Shown: piece after piece, positions 33,821 to 42,430 of the stretch
Layout: each line of letters starts with the position of its first letter
Position numbering within the stretch: position 1 is the first letter of the stretch
Assembly: GCF_026810505.1 (NCBI RefSeq)
Contig: NZ_CP101750.1
Location: 649,448 to 713,447, forward strand
From: Streptomyces sp. Je 1-369
GTDB lineage: Bacteria > Actinomycetota > Actinomycetes > Streptomycetales > Streptomycetaceae
DNA: 64,000 nucleotides
Direction: 5' to 3'
The notes under the pieces: generated by a model
Databases searched by the model: none
Told to the model about the DNA's origin: nothing
What the model saw: only the letters and a program-made list of their open reading frames with translations
Program-made: the position numbers and the translations under genes

Positions 33821-34987
33821 TCAGACCAACGCGCCGGCCCGCGGAGGACCACCGGGCGTGTCGTGGTGGATCGGCGTCCGCGCCCCGGTCAGCGGGCGGC
33901 CCGTGCCGCCCTGGCGTACCGCGACGATCTCCGCCGCGATGGAGAGGGCCGTCTCCTCCGGCGTACGGGCGCCGAGGTCGAGGCCGATCGGGGAACGGAG
34001 CCGGGCCAGTTCCGCCGCGGTGACGCCCTCCTCGCGCAGCCTGCGGTTGCGGTCCTCGTGGGTGCGGCGGGAACCCATGGCGCCGACGAACGCGACGGGC
34101 AGTCGCAGGGCGGCCGCGAGCAGCGGCACGTCGAACTTGGCGTCGTGGGTGAGGACGCACAGGACGGTGCGGGCGTCCGTCGCGGTGCGGCGGAGGTAGC
34201 GGTGCGGCCACTCGATCACGATGTCGTCGGCGTCCGGGAAGCGGTCCCGGGTCGCGAAGACGGGGCGGGCGTCGCAGACCGTCACGTGGTAGCCGAGGAA
34301 CTTGCCCACGCGGACGAGCGCCGCGGCGAAGTCGACGGCACCGAAGACGATCATGCGGGGCGGCGGCTGGCTCGACTCGACGAGGACCGTCACGTCCGTG
34401 CCGCAGTGCGCGCCGCTCTCGGAGACGACGAACTCCCCGGTGCGGCCCGCCGCGAGGAGGGCGCGGCTCTCCCCCACGGCGGTGCGGTCGAGGTCGGGGT
34501 GCCCGCCCAGAGTTCCCTCATCAGCACGTCCCTCATCACCACCCCCGGCCGGGTTCACCAGGAGCGGCCTGCCGAGGAGTTCGGCCGGGCCCCTGAAGAC
34601 CCGCGCCAGGGCCGTGGCCTCGCCGCGGGCGGCGGCCGACAGGGCGGCGGCGTACACCGCCCTGTCGGGTGAGTCCACGGCGACCGGCGCGACCAGGACC
34701 TCGATGACGCCGCCGCAGGTGAGCCCCACCGCGAAGGCGTCGTCGTCGCTGTATCCGAACCGTTCGACGACGGCTTCGCCCTGGTCGAGGGCCTGGAGGC
34801 ACAGGTCGTAGACCGCCCCTTCCACGCAGCCGCCGGAGACCGAGCCGATGACGGTTCCCCCGCCGTCGACGGCCAGCGCGGCGCCGGGACCGCGCGGTGC
34901 GCTGCCGCCGACGCTCACGACGGTGGCGACCGCGAAGTCCCGGCCCTCCTCGACCCAGCGGTTCAGGTCGACGGCGATGTCAAGCAC
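33821..34987 (-). CDS. xdhC: XdhC-family molybdenum-cofactor insertion protein
   Basis: A 388-residue protein that binds, sulfurates and inserts the molybdenum cofactor into xanthine-dehydrogenase-type enzymes. The N-terminal XdhC_CoxI domain has FAVATVVSVGGSAPRGPGAA, then GSVSGGCVEGAVYD (the characteristic GGCVE), and the C-terminal Rossmann domain has MIVFGAVDFAAALVRVGKFL and VAFVGAMGSRRTHEDR. Its start overlaps the end of the molybdenum-subunit gene by eight bases, so it belongs to the same operon and very likely serves that enzyme. Confidence 0.93.
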   Translation of the reverse strand: MLDIAVDLNRWVEEGRDFAVATVVSVGGSAPRGPGAALAVDGGGTVIGSVSGGCVEGAVYDLCLQALDQGEAVVERFGYSDDDAFAVGLTCGGVIEVLVAPVAVDSPDRAVYAAALSAAARGEATALARVFRGPAELLGRPLLVNPAGGGDEGRADEGTLGGHPDLDRTAVGESRALLAAGRTGEFVVSESGAHCGTDVTVLVESSQPPPRMIVFGAVDFAAALVRVGKFLGYHVTVCDARPVFATRDRFPDADDIVIEWPHRYLRRTATDARTVLCVLTHDAKFDVPLLAAALRLPVAFVGAMGSRRTHEDRNRRLREEGVTAAELARLRSPIGLDLGARTPEETALSIAAEIVAVRQGGTGRPLTGARTPIHHDTPGGPPRAGALV

Positions 34988-37118
34988 GGTGCTCTTCCCC
35001 GGGTACGGTTCCCGCCCGCAGGACGCGGTCGGGGCGGATGGGCAGGGACCGGTGACGGACGCCGGTCGCGTGCCGGACCGCGTTGGCGATCGCCGCCGCG
35101 GCGCCCACGATGCCGATCTCGCCGACGCCCTTGATGCCGACGGGGTCCTCCGCGTCCGGGTCGTCGACCCAGTCCGCCTCGATGTGCGGCACGTCCGCGT
35201 GCGAGGCGATGTGGTAGCCCGCGAGGTCGGGTCCGACGAGCCCGCCGGTCGACGGGTCCCTGACGGCTTCCTCGTGCAGCGCCATCGACAGGCCCCAGGT
35301 CATGCCGCCGACCAGCTGGCTGCGCGCGGTGAGCGGGTTGACGATGCGTCCCGCGGCGAAGATGCCGAGCATGCGCCGTACGCGCACCTCGCCGGTGGTG
35401 ATGTCCACGGCGACCTCGGCGAACTGGGCGCCGAACGCGTGCCGTTCCTTCTGCGCGAGCTCGCCGATGACGTCACTGGTGTCCGAGCGTGCGGTGAGGC
35501 CGTCCGGCGGGATGTCGCCGCCGGGGACCAGCTTCTCGCGCAGTTCACGCGCGGCGAGCATGACCGCCCAGCCCCAGGACCGGGTGCCCATGGAGCCGCC
35601 CGCGATCATCGCGGGGCCGAAGTCGCTGTCGGCGATGCGGACGCGGACCCGGTCCGTCGGCACTTCGAGGGCGTCCGCGGCGATCAGGGTGAGCGCGGTC
35701 CGCGCGCCGGTGCCGACGTCCGCGGCGGTGATGCGCACGGTGAAGGTCCCGTCGGCCTCCGCCGTCACCGCGGCCGTGCTCGGGGCGACGAGCACCGGGA
35801 AGGTGGCGGAGGCGGTGCCGGTGCCGAGCAGCCAGCGTCCTTCGCGGCGCACCCCCGGGCGCGGGTCGCGGTCCGCCCAGCCGAACCTGCGGGCGCCCTC
35901 CTCGAAGCAGGCGAGGAGGTTGCGGCTGCTGAACGGCAACCCGGAGACGGGGCCCACGGCCGGTTCGTTGCGGGCCCGCAGCACGATCGGGTCCATGCCG
36001 CACTTCTCGGCGAGTTCGTCGAGCGCGGACTCCACGGCGAAGGAGCCGGGCGCCTCGCCCGGTGCCCGCACCCAGGTCGGCGTCGGCACGTCGAGGCGTA
36101 CGAGACGGTTGACGGTGTGGTGCGCGTCGGCGGCGTACATGGCCCGCCCGAATCCGGCGCTCTCCTCGACGAACTCGTGGACGGTCGACGACAGGCTCTG
36201 GCCCTGGTGGTCGAAGGCGAGGAGCCGGCCGTCCGGGTCGGCGCCGAGCCGGACGCGTTGCGTGGTGGGGCTGCGGTAGCCGATGAGCGAGAACATCTGA
36301 CGGCGAGTCATGACGACGCGGACGGGCCGGTCGAGAACGGTCGCCGCCATCACGGCGAGCACCTGGTGGGCCCGCAGTCCCTTGGATCCGAAGGCGCCGC
36401 CGACGTGCTCCGAGCGCACCCGCACCGAGGGCGGGTCGAGGGAGAAGAGCTTCGCGAGCTCGTCCGCGACCCAGGTGCTGCCCTGGTTGGAGTCGACGAT
36501 GTCCAGCCGTCCGTCGTCCCAGCGTGCCGTCGCGGCGTGCGGCTCCATCGCGCTGTGGTGCTCTTCGGGTGTCGTGTACTCGGCGTCCACGACGTGCGTG
36601 GACGCGCCGAGCCGGGACTCCAGGTCGCCCACCGCCGTGCGCATCGCGTCGCCGTCCGGCGTGTACGTCCCCGGGCGTCCGGCGGAGAAGTCGACGTCGT
36701 GCGGCTCCTGGTCGTAGTGGACGACGAGGGCTTCGGCGGCCTCCCTGGCCTGTTCGGACGTCTCGGCCACGACCAACGCCACCGGCCAGCCCACGAAGGG
36801 CACCCGGTCGTGCTGGAGGACCCCGACGACCGGGTCCGGCTTGCCGAGCATGCCGACGTAGTCCGCGTCGACCCGCGGCGCGTTGCCGTGGTGCAGGACG
36901 GTGAGGACGCCGGGCATCGCGAGGACCGGCGCGTCGTCGACCGAACGGATCCGGCCGCGGGCGATGGTGGACAGGACGAGCCAGCCGTGGGCGAGGTCCG
37001 TGAACGGGATCTCCCCGGCGTAGCGGGCCGCTCCGGTGACCTTCTCGCGGCCTTCGATGCGGGTGTGCGCGGTGCCGACGGCGCCCGTCACCGCGGTGGT
37101 TGCGGTGGTCGTGGTCAT
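34980..37118 (-). CDS. molybdopterin-binding subunit of aldehyde oxidase/xanthine dehydrogenase-type enzyme
   Basis: A 712-residue catalytic subunit. Family motifs: GREKVTGAARYAGEIPFTDL near the start, VRSEHVGGAFGSKG and VRVVMTRRQMFSLIGYRSPT, WVRAPGEAPGSFAVESALDE for cofactor binding, and GIKGVGEIGIVGAAAAIANA with the active-site Glu. It is the shorter form (PaoC/YagR-like, about 730) and lacks Fe-S or FAD domains. The substrate is an aldehyde or heterocycle; the PaoABC resemblance favours aldehydes. ATG 37118 has GGAGG upstream and overlaps the FAD-subunit stop by four bases. Confidence 0.94.
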   Translation of the reverse strand: MTTTTATTAVTGAVGTAHTRIEGREKVTGAARYAGEIPFTDLAHGWLVLSTIARGRIRSVDDAPVLAMPGVLTVLHHGNAPRVDADYVGMLGKPDPVVGVLQHDRVPFVGWPVALVVAETSEQAREAAEALVVHYDQEPHDVDFSAGRPGTYTPDGDAMRTAVGDLESRLGASTHVVDAEYTTPEEHHSAMEPHAATARWDDGRLDIVDSNQGSTWVADELAKLFSLDPPSVRVRSEHVGGAFGSKGLRAHQVLAVMAATVLDRPVRVVMTRRQMFSLIGYRSPTTQRVRLGADPDGRLLAFDHQGQSLSSTVHEFVEESAGFGRAMYAADAHHTVNRLVRLDVPTPTWVRAPGEAPGSFAVESALDELAEKCGMDPIVLRARNEPAVGPVSGLPFSSRNLLACFEEGARRFGWADRDPRPGVRREGRWLLGTGTASATFPVLVAPSTAAVTAEADGTFTVRITAADVGTGARTALTLIAADALEVPTDRVRVRIADSDFGPAMIAGGSMGTRSWGWAVMLAARELREKLVPGGDIPPDGLTARSDTSDVIGELAQKERHAFGAQFAEVAVDITTGEVRVRRMLGIFAAGRIVNPLTARSQLVGGMTWGLSMALHEEAVRDPSTGGLVGPDLAGYHIASHADVPHIEADWVDDPDAEDPVGIKGVGEIGIVGAAAAIANAVRHATGVRHRSLPIRPDRVLRAGTVPGEEHRA

Positions 37119-38107
37119 CGGGCGGCCTCCTCGGTGAGTTCGGACAGCACGGCCACGACGAGGTTGCGCGTCAGCGTCACCTTGTAGCCGTTGTCGGGCA
37201 GTGCGCGGGCGGCGGCCAGTTCGGCGTCTGCCGCGGCGGCGAAGGCTTCGGCGGTCGCCGGGCCCTCGGTCAGCGCCTGTTCGGCCGCCCGGGCCCGCCA
37301 TGGACGGGACGCGACCGCGCCGATGCCGATGCGCACGTCCCGTACGACGCCGTCCTGTACGTCGAGGGCGGCGGCGATCGAACCGATCGCGAACGCGTAG
37401 GAGGCTCGCTCGCGCACCTTGCGGTAGCGGGAGAGCGCGGCGACGGGGGCGGGCGGCAGCGTCACGTGGGTGATCAGCGCGCCGGACGGCAGCGCGGTCT
37501 CCAGGTGCGGGGTGTCGCCCACGGGCAGGTAGAACTCGGTTATCGGCAGTTCGCCGGGGCCTTCGGTCGTCTCGTAGTGGACGACCGCGTCGAAGGCGGT
37601 GAGGGCCACGCCCATGTCGGAGGGGTGGACGGCCACGCAGTGCTCGGTGGCGCCGAGGATCGCGTGATTGTGGTGCTCGCCGCCGACGGCCGAGCAGCCG
37701 CTGCCGGGCTCGCGCTTGTTGCAGGGCTTGGCGAGATCGGTGAAGTAGCCGCAGCGGGTGCGCTGGAGCAGGTTTCCGCCGACGGTCGCCATGTTGCGCA
37801 GCTGGCCGGAGGCTCCGGCGAGGACGGCCTGGGTCAGTGCGGGGTAGCGACGGCGCACGTCCGGGTGGGCGGCGAGGTCGCTGTTGGTGACGGTCGCGCC
37901 GATACGCAGCCCGCCGTCCTCCGTGGTCTCGATGGAGTCCAGGGGCAGTTCGCGTACATCGACGAGGAGCGCGGGCCGCTCGACGCCGGTCTTCATCAGG
38001 TCGACGAGGTTGGTGCCGCCGCCCAGGTAGCGGGCGTCGGGGTCGGTGCCGAGCACGGCGACCGCGCCGGACACGTCGTAGACCCGCTGGTAGCCGAAGT
38101 CCCTCAT
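37115..38107 (-). CDS. FAD-binding subunit of molybdenum hydroxylase, with extra Fe-S motif (PaoB-like)
   Basis: A 330-residue subunit that passes electrons from the Fe-S clusters to the final acceptor. The FAD motif is ARYLGGGTNLVDLMKTGVER, with GASGQLRNMATVGGNLLQRT. Between them and the C-terminal domain lies the insert RCGYFTDLAKPCNKREPGSG ending in GC, whose spaced Cys residues match the 4Fe-4S site of PaoB/YagS; ordinary CoxM-type subunits lack it. HPSDMGVAL also matches PaoB. It overlaps both neighbours by four bases, so the three subunits are coupled. Confidence 0.93.
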   Translation of the reverse strand: MRDFGYQRVYDVSGAVAVLGTDPDARYLGGGTNLVDLMKTGVERPALLVDVRELPLDSIETTEDGGLRIGATVTNSDLAAHPDVRRRYPALTQAVLAGASGQLRNMATVGGNLLQRTRCGYFTDLAKPCNKREPGSGCSAVGGEHHNHAILGATEHCVAVHPSDMGVALTAFDAVVHYETTEGPGELPITEFYLPVGDTPHLETALPSGALITHVTLPPAPVAALSRYRKVRERASYAFAIGSIAAALDVQDGVVRDVRIGIGAVASRPWRARAAEQALTEGPATAEAFAAAADAELAAARALPDNGYKVTLTRNLVVAVLSELTEEAAR

Positions 38108-38664
38108 GCTGCTCCCTCTTCCGCTGCTGCTCCCTCTTCCGCGCGGGCGGCCTCGGCGACGGCCTGCACGATCGACACGTACGCGCCGCAGCGACACAGG
38201 TTGCCGCTCATCCGCTCGCGGATCTCCTCGGCGGTGAGCTCGGGCACGCCCGCTTCCGGGCGCACGTCGGCGGTGGCGGCGCTCGGCCAGCCCGCCGCGT
38301 GCTCCTCGATCGCGCCGAGGGCGGAACAGATCTGGCCCGGCGTGCAGTAGCCGCACTGGAAGCCGTCGCGGTCGAGGAAGGCCTGCTGGACGGGGTGCAG
38401 CCGGTCGCCGTCCGCGACACCCTCGATGGTGGTGATCTCGCGGCCTTCGGAGGCGACCGCGAGGGTGAGGCAGGAGACGGCCCTTCGGCCGTCGATCAGC
38501 ACCGTGCAGGCCCCGCACTGGCCCTGGTCGCACCCCTTCTTGGTGCCGGTCAGATCGAGCCGCTCGCGCAGTGCGTCGAGCAGGGTGGTGCGGTGGTCGA
38601 CGGACAGTGTGTGCTTCTCACCGTTGATGTTCAGGGTGACGGCACTGGACGTCGATGGAGCCAT
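38104..38664 (-). CDS. 2Fe-2S subunit of molybdenum hydroxylase (PaoA-like)
   Basis: A 186-residue subunit with two iron-sulfur clusters. The plant-ferredoxin-like site is GCDQGQCGACTVLIDGR, and the second, helical site uses CGYCTPGQICSALGA and GNLCRCGAY. No twin-arginine signal is visible, so the complex is probably cytoplasmic, unlike the periplasmic PaoABC of E. coli. The C-terminus has a short duplication (AEEGAAAEEGAA) with a matching 15-base DNA repeat. It is the first gene of the operon; a divergent TetR gene and two operators lie upstream. Confidence 0.94.
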   Translation of the reverse strand: MAPSTSSAVTLNINGEKHTLSVDHRTTLLDALRERLDLTGTKKGCDQGQCGACTVLIDGRRAVSCLTLAVASEGREITTIEGVADGDRLHPVQQAFLDRDGFQCGYCTPGQICSALGAIEEHAAGWPSAATADVRPEAGVPELTAEEIRERMSGNLCRCGAYVSIVQAVAEAARAEEGAAAEEGAA

Positions 38665-38830
38665 GAGCAGCCTTCTTTCGCGAATCGCGTCGAACGAGGC
38701 GGTCCCGGCAGCAAGAACGGGATGAGCTCGGAAGATCGGGGGAGATGGCGCTGTACAGGAGGAGGAAGACGTCGCCGCTTCGGCGGCTGGGGTCGCCTGT
38801 GGGCGTGGCTGCGGTATGGTGAGCCTAAGT

Positions 38831-38842
38831 GGACAGCTGTCC
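38831..38842. promoter_or_regulatory. TetR-type operator, site 1
   Basis: GGACAGCTGTCC is a perfect 12-base palindrome between the divergent molybdenum hydroxylase operon and the TetR gene. A near copy follows 31 bases on (centre to centre), about three helical turns. Confidence 0.75.
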
Positions 38843-38859
38843 GCTCACCGTCGAACTTA

Positions 38860-38875
38860 GCGGACAGTTGTCCGC
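38860..38875. promoter_or_regulatory. TetR-type operator, site 2
   Basis: GCGGACAGTTGTCCGC is an inverted repeat with seven-base arms and a central TT, and shares GGACA-N2-TGTCC with site 1. It is 63 bases upstream of the TetR start. Confidence 0.78.
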
Positions 38876-38937
38876 TCAGCAAGGCATCCTCAGGCCGTGC
38901 CGCACGGAACAGGCCATGACGCGCCGAAGGAGAGCGA

Positions 38938-39525
38938 ATGGGTGAGCACAAGACCCCGCCCCTGCGCTCGGACGCGCAGCGCAATCGCGAGCGGATCCTC
39001 GAAGTGGCCCTGACGGAGCTGACGCTGGCGAGTGACGCGCCGCTCAGCGTGATCGCCAAGAAGGCGGGCGTCGGCCAGGGCACGTTCTACCGCAACTTCC
39101 CGAACCGCGAGTCCCTCGTCCTCGAGGTGTACCGCTACGAAGTGCAGCAGGTCTTCGACGCCGCCTGCCAGTTGCTGGCCACCCGGGAACCCGACCGTGC
39201 CCTGCGCGAGTGGATGGACCGCCTCGTCCAGTACGCGATGGCGAAGGCGGGTCTCGCCGAGGCGATCCGCAAGGCCACGAGCACGCTCGGCAGCCTGGCC
39301 GGGGTCGGCCGCGGCCCGCTGGTCGAGGCCGTCGGCCACCTGCTGCGGGCGAACGAGGAGGCCGGAACCATTCGGCCCGGGGTGACCCCCGACGACTTCC
39401 TGCTCGCCATCGCCGGGCTCTGGCACATCGACCCGCAGGGCGACTGGGAGTCCCGGGCGGGGCGGCTGATGGACCTCGTCATGGACGGGCTGCGGGCCGG
39501 GGCGCCCGGCCGCGAGCGCGGCTGA
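38938..39525 (+). CDS. TetR-family transcriptional regulator
   Basis: A 195-residue repressor. The helix-turn-helix is at about residues 13-60: SDAQRNRERILEVALTELTL, then LSVIAKKAGVGQGTFYRNFP and NRESLVLEVY. The C-terminal domain belongs to the group with WMDRLVQYAMAKAGLAEAIR and GVTPDDFLLAIAGLWHIDP. It stands divergent to the molybdenum hydroxylase operon, with two GGACA-N2-TGTCC sites between, so it most probably represses that operon and itself. The start has GGAGAGCGA just before ATG 38938. Confidence 0.94.
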   Translation: MGEHKTPPLRSDAQRNRERILEVALTELTLASDAPLSVIAKKAGVGQGTFYRNFPNRESLVLEVYRYEVQQVFDAACQLLATREPDRALREWMDRLVQYAMAKAGLAEAIRKATSTLGSLAGVGRGPLVEAVGHLLRANEEAGTIRPGVTPDDFLLAIAGLWHIDPQGDWESRAGRLMDLVMDGLRAGAPGRERG

Positions 39526-39619
39526 TTCGGCACACTGCCATCAGCTTTCCGATACCTCCTATCGGTTTCCTCATTGGCTACCTATGTCCGATGGATTTAC
39601 GTTGGGGACATCGCCGTAC

Positions 39620-39643
39620 TGACGTTCTGCGTCCAGAACGTCA
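39620..39643. promoter_or_regulatory. 24-bp palindrome upstream of PfpI-like gene
   Basis: TGACGTTCTG and CAGAACGTCA form perfect ten-base arms around CGTC. The position, 41 bases upstream of the start of the PfpI-like and TetR gene pair, suggests an operator for the second-gene repressor. Confidence 0.75.
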
Positions 39644-39683
39644 GAACGCCCGCCCGATCCCCCCGTCCACCGGAGGCCCCCGC

Positions 39684-40379
39684 ATGTCGAAGATCCTGTT
39701 CGTAGTCACCGGCGTCGACCACTGGACCCTGGCCGACGGCACCCGGCACCCCACCGGCTTCTGGGCCGAGGAGGCCGTCGCGCCGTACGAGGCGTTCAAG
39801 GCCGCAGGCCACGAGATCGTCGTCGCCACGCCCGGCGGCGTCGTCCCCACCGTCGACGGCGGCTCCCTCGCCCCCGAGGTCAACGGCGGTCAGGAAGGTG
39901 CCGAGAAGGTCGCCGCCTCCCTCGCCGCGTTCACCGAACTCCTCCACCCGGTCAAGCTGGCCGAGGTGAACCTCGACGACTACGCCGCCGTCTTCTACCC
40001 CGGCGGCCACGGCCCCATGGAGGACCTCGCCGTCGACGCCGAGTCGGGCAAGCTGCTCACCACCGCCCTGGAGACCGGCAAGCCGCTCGGCATCGTCTGC
40101 CACGCCCCGGCCGCGCTCCTCGCCGCCGTCTCCGCCGACGGCCTGCCCTCGTTCGCGGGCTACCGCCTCACCGGCTTCACCAACGCCGAGGAGACCCAGG
40201 CCGGCCTCGCCGACCGGGCGAAGTGGCTGCTCCAGGACCGTCTGGTGCAGGGCGGCGCCGACTTCCAGGAGGGCGAGCCGTGGGCCCCGCACGTGGTCGT
40301 CGACCGCAACCTGGTCACCGGCCAGAACCCCGCGTCCTCCGCCCCGCTCGCCGTCGAGCTGCTCGGGAAGCTGGCCTGA
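39684..40379 (+). CDS. DJ-1/PfpI-family protein (Hsp31-like class I glutamine amidotransferase fold)
   Basis: A 231-residue protein. It contains MSKILFVVTGVDHWTLADGT, then HPTGFWAEEAVAPYEAFKAA with the Glu near the active site, FYPGGHGPMEDLA, and the nucleophile region GIVCHAPAALLAA (Cys about 139, followed by His). This subgroup acts as glyoxalase or chaperone on electrophile-damaged molecules. CGGAGG precedes ATG 39684. The TetR gene begins four bases after its stop, which indicates one operon for sensing and detoxifying a reactive compound. Confidence 0.93.
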   Translation: MSKILFVVTGVDHWTLADGTRHPTGFWAEEAVAPYEAFKAAGHEIVVATPGGVVPTVDGGSLAPEVNGGQEGAEKVAASLAAFTELLHPVKLAEVNLDDYAAVFYPGGHGPMEDLAVDAESGKLLTTALETGKPLGIVCHAPAALLAAVSADGLPSFAGYRLTGFTNAEETQAGLADRAKWLLQDRLVQGGADFQEGEPWAPHVVVDRNLVTGQNPASSAPLAVELLGKLA

Positions 40380-40382
40380 GCC

Positions 40383-40949
40383 ATGGGCACCGACCGGCTC
40401 GACGAGGCCCTCGACGCCGCCTACGACTGCCTCAGGCGGTACGGCGCGCGGCGCACCACGATGGACGACATCGCCTCCGCCATGGGCGTGTCCCGGTCCG
40501 CCGTCTACCAGTACGTGCGCGGCAAGGACGACGCCTTCCGCAGGCTCGCCGGACGCCTCCACGAGCAGGCGCTCCGGCAAGCCAGGGAGGCGGTCACCGC
40601 TGACGCGCCGTACGCGGAGAGACTGCACGGCGTCCTGGCCGCCAAGCTCGGCCTCGTGCTCCAGCTCGCCGGGGACTCCCCGCACGCCGCCGAGCTGCTC
40701 GACGGCAGGACCCGCCTGTTCGGCGACATCTGTACGTCGTTCACGGCGGAGCTGCGCGAGCTCCTGACCGGCCTGTTCACCGAGTCGGGCACGGTCGCGG
40801 GCGTGACGCCCGCCGAGGCGGCCGACATCTGCGTCGCGCTGGTCGTCGGCCTGGAGGGGGCGCCCGATCCCCGGAGCCTGCTGGGCCCGGCCACCGACGC
40901 CCTCGCCACAGGCCTGCTCGGCACGGCGGCCCTTCGTGAGAACGCGTAA
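40383..40949 (+). CDS. TetR-family transcriptional regulator
   Basis: A 188-residue regulator with helix-turn-helix at about residues 8-52: DEALDAAYDCLRRYGARRTT, then DDIASAMGVSRSAVYQYVRG. The ligand domain is helical with no recognised signature. It is the second gene of the PfpI-like operon and probably autoregulates it through the palindrome at 39620-39643. The aldehyde dehydrogenase gene lies 122 bases downstream behind a 7-base repeat array and may also respond. Confidence 0.92.
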   Translation: MGTDRLDEALDAAYDCLRRYGARRTTMDDIASAMGVSRSAVYQYVRGKDDAFRRLAGRLHEQALRQAREAVTADAPYAERLHGVLAAKLGLVLQLAGDSPHAAELLDGRTRLFGDICTSFTAELRELLTGLFTESGTVAGVTPAEAADICVALVVGLEGAPDPRSLLGPATDALATGLLGTAALRENA

Positions 40950-40980
40950 CGCACAGCTGAAAACGCAGAACGCACCACTG

Positions 40981-41057
40981 AGAACACAAAACACAAAACA
41001 CAAAACACAGAACACAGAACACCGCACACCGCACACCGCACACCGCACACCGCACCC
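40981..41057 (+). repeat. array of eleven 7-bp units
   Basis: Eleven head-to-tail seven-base units: AGAACAC once, AAAACAC three times, AGAACAC twice, CGCACAC four times, and CGCACCC. The forward strand is almost free of T. The array ends 14 bases before the aldehyde dehydrogenase ATG, and partly related AACGCA words precede it. Confidence 0.95.
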
Positions 41058-41071
41058 TGAGGATTCCCCCC

Positions 41072-42415
41072 ATGCCCACCGACGTCGCCCTCACCGACCG
41101 GACCGCCTCCCTGGTCGCCCGGCTGCGCGCCACCTTCGCCACCGGCCGCACCCGGCCCCTCGCCTGGCGCCAGGAGCAGCTGACCCGGCTGCGCGCGCTG
41201 TTCACCGAGAACCGCGAGGCCATCGCCGACGCCCTCCACAGCGACCTGCACAAGCCCCGCCCCGAGGCGTACGGCGCGGAGATCGACCTGCCCGTGCACG
41301 AGATCGACCACACGCTGGCGCACCTCGCGCAGTGGCTGGAGCCGGAGCGGCTCGACCGGGCCTCCCTCGCCGGGCTGCCCGAGGGGTCCACGGCCGGCAC
41401 GCAGTACGAGCCGCTGGGCACCGTGCTGGTCATCGCCCCGTGGAACTACCCGGTCCAGCTCTCCCTCGTACCGGTCGCCGGAGCGCTCGCGGCCGGCAAC
41501 ACGGTGATCCTCAAGCCGAGTGAACTCGCTCCGGCGACCTCGGAGTTGATCGCCCGTCTCGTGCCGCAGTACCTGGACCCGGAGGCCGTCGCCGTCGTCG
41601 AGGGCGGCATCCCCGAGACCACGGCGCTGCTCGCCGAGCGCTTCGACCACATCTTCTACACCGGCAACGGCACGGTCGGCCGCATCGTCATGCGCGCCGC
41701 CGCCGAGCACCTCACGCCCGTGACCCTCGAACTGGGCGGCAAGTCCCCGGTGTTCGTGGACCGGGACGCCGATGTCGCCACCGTTGCGGCCCGCCTTGCC
41801 GACGCCAAGTTCCGCAACGCCGGGCAGACCTGCGTCGCGCCGGACTACGTCCTGACCGATCCGGACACCGCCCGCACCCTCGCCGGCGCGCTCGCGGAGG
41901 CGGTGGAGCGTCTCTTCGGCGCCGATCCGCAGTCCTCACCGGCGTACGGGCGGATGGTGAACGAGCGGCACTTCGACCGCGTGAGCGGCCTGCTCGACTC
42001 CGGTACGACGGCGTTCGGCGGCCGGACCGACCGGGACGACGTGTACATCGCACCGACCGTCCTGACGGGTGTGACGGCGGACGACCCCGTCATGGCCGAG
42101 GAGATCTTCGGCCCGGTCCTGCCCATCGTGGAGGTCGCGGGCCTGGATGAGGCCATCGCGTTCATCAACGACCGCGACAAGCCGCTGGCTCTGTACGGCT
42201 TCACGGAGAACGAGACGACACGGCGCCGACTCGCCGCCGAGACCTCGTCCGGCGGCCTGGGCTTCGGACTGCCGATGGCTCATCTGCGCGTGTCCGAGCT
42301 GCCGTTCGGCGGCGTCGGCGAGAGCGGCATGGGCAGCTACCACGGCCCGCACTCCATCGCCGCGTTCAGCCACCGCCGCGCCCGCCTGGACGTGCCGCTC
42401 GGCAGCCGGTCGTAA
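41072..42415 (+). CDS. NAD(P)-dependent aldehyde dehydrogenase (class 3-like)
   Basis: A 447-residue enzyme that oxidises aldehydes to acids. Catalytic residues are seen: Glu in LELGGKSP (about 220) and Cys in AGQTCVAPDY (about 254); the cofactor region has VIAPWNYPVQLSLVPVAGAL and FTGN-like FYTGNGTVGRIVM; the C-terminus ends with ELPFGGVGESGMGSYHG. The short N-terminus and the length match the ALDH3/fatty-aldehyde group. The ribosome site is a weak GAGG just after the 7-base repeat array, so repeat number could affect expression. A long hairpin follows the gene. Confidence 0.94.
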   Translation: MPTDVALTDRTASLVARLRATFATGRTRPLAWRQEQLTRLRALFTENREAIADALHSDLHKPRPEAYGAEIDLPVHEIDHTLAHLAQWLEPERLDRASLAGLPEGSTAGTQYEPLGTVLVIAPWNYPVQLSLVPVAGALAAGNTVILKPSELAPATSELIARLVPQYLDPEAVAVVEGGIPETTALLAERFDHIFYTGNGTVGRIVMRAAAEHLTPVTLELGGKSPVFVDRDADVATVAARLADAKFRNAGQTCVAPDYVLTDPDTARTLAGALAEAVERLFGADPQSSPAYGRMVNERHFDRVSGLLDSGTTAFGGRTDRDDVYIAPTVLTGVTADDPVMAEEIFGPVLPIVEVAGLDEAIAFINDRDKPLALYGFTENETTRRRLAAETSSGGLGFGLPMAHLRVSELPFGGVGESGMGSYHGPHSIAAFSHRRARLDVPLGSRS

Positions 42416-42430
42416 CGGCCGGACAGCGCT

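Noticed and set aside
40981..41057. Possible CRISPR-like array
   Set aside because: Units are only seven bases and directly adjacent without spacers; no cas gene is present.
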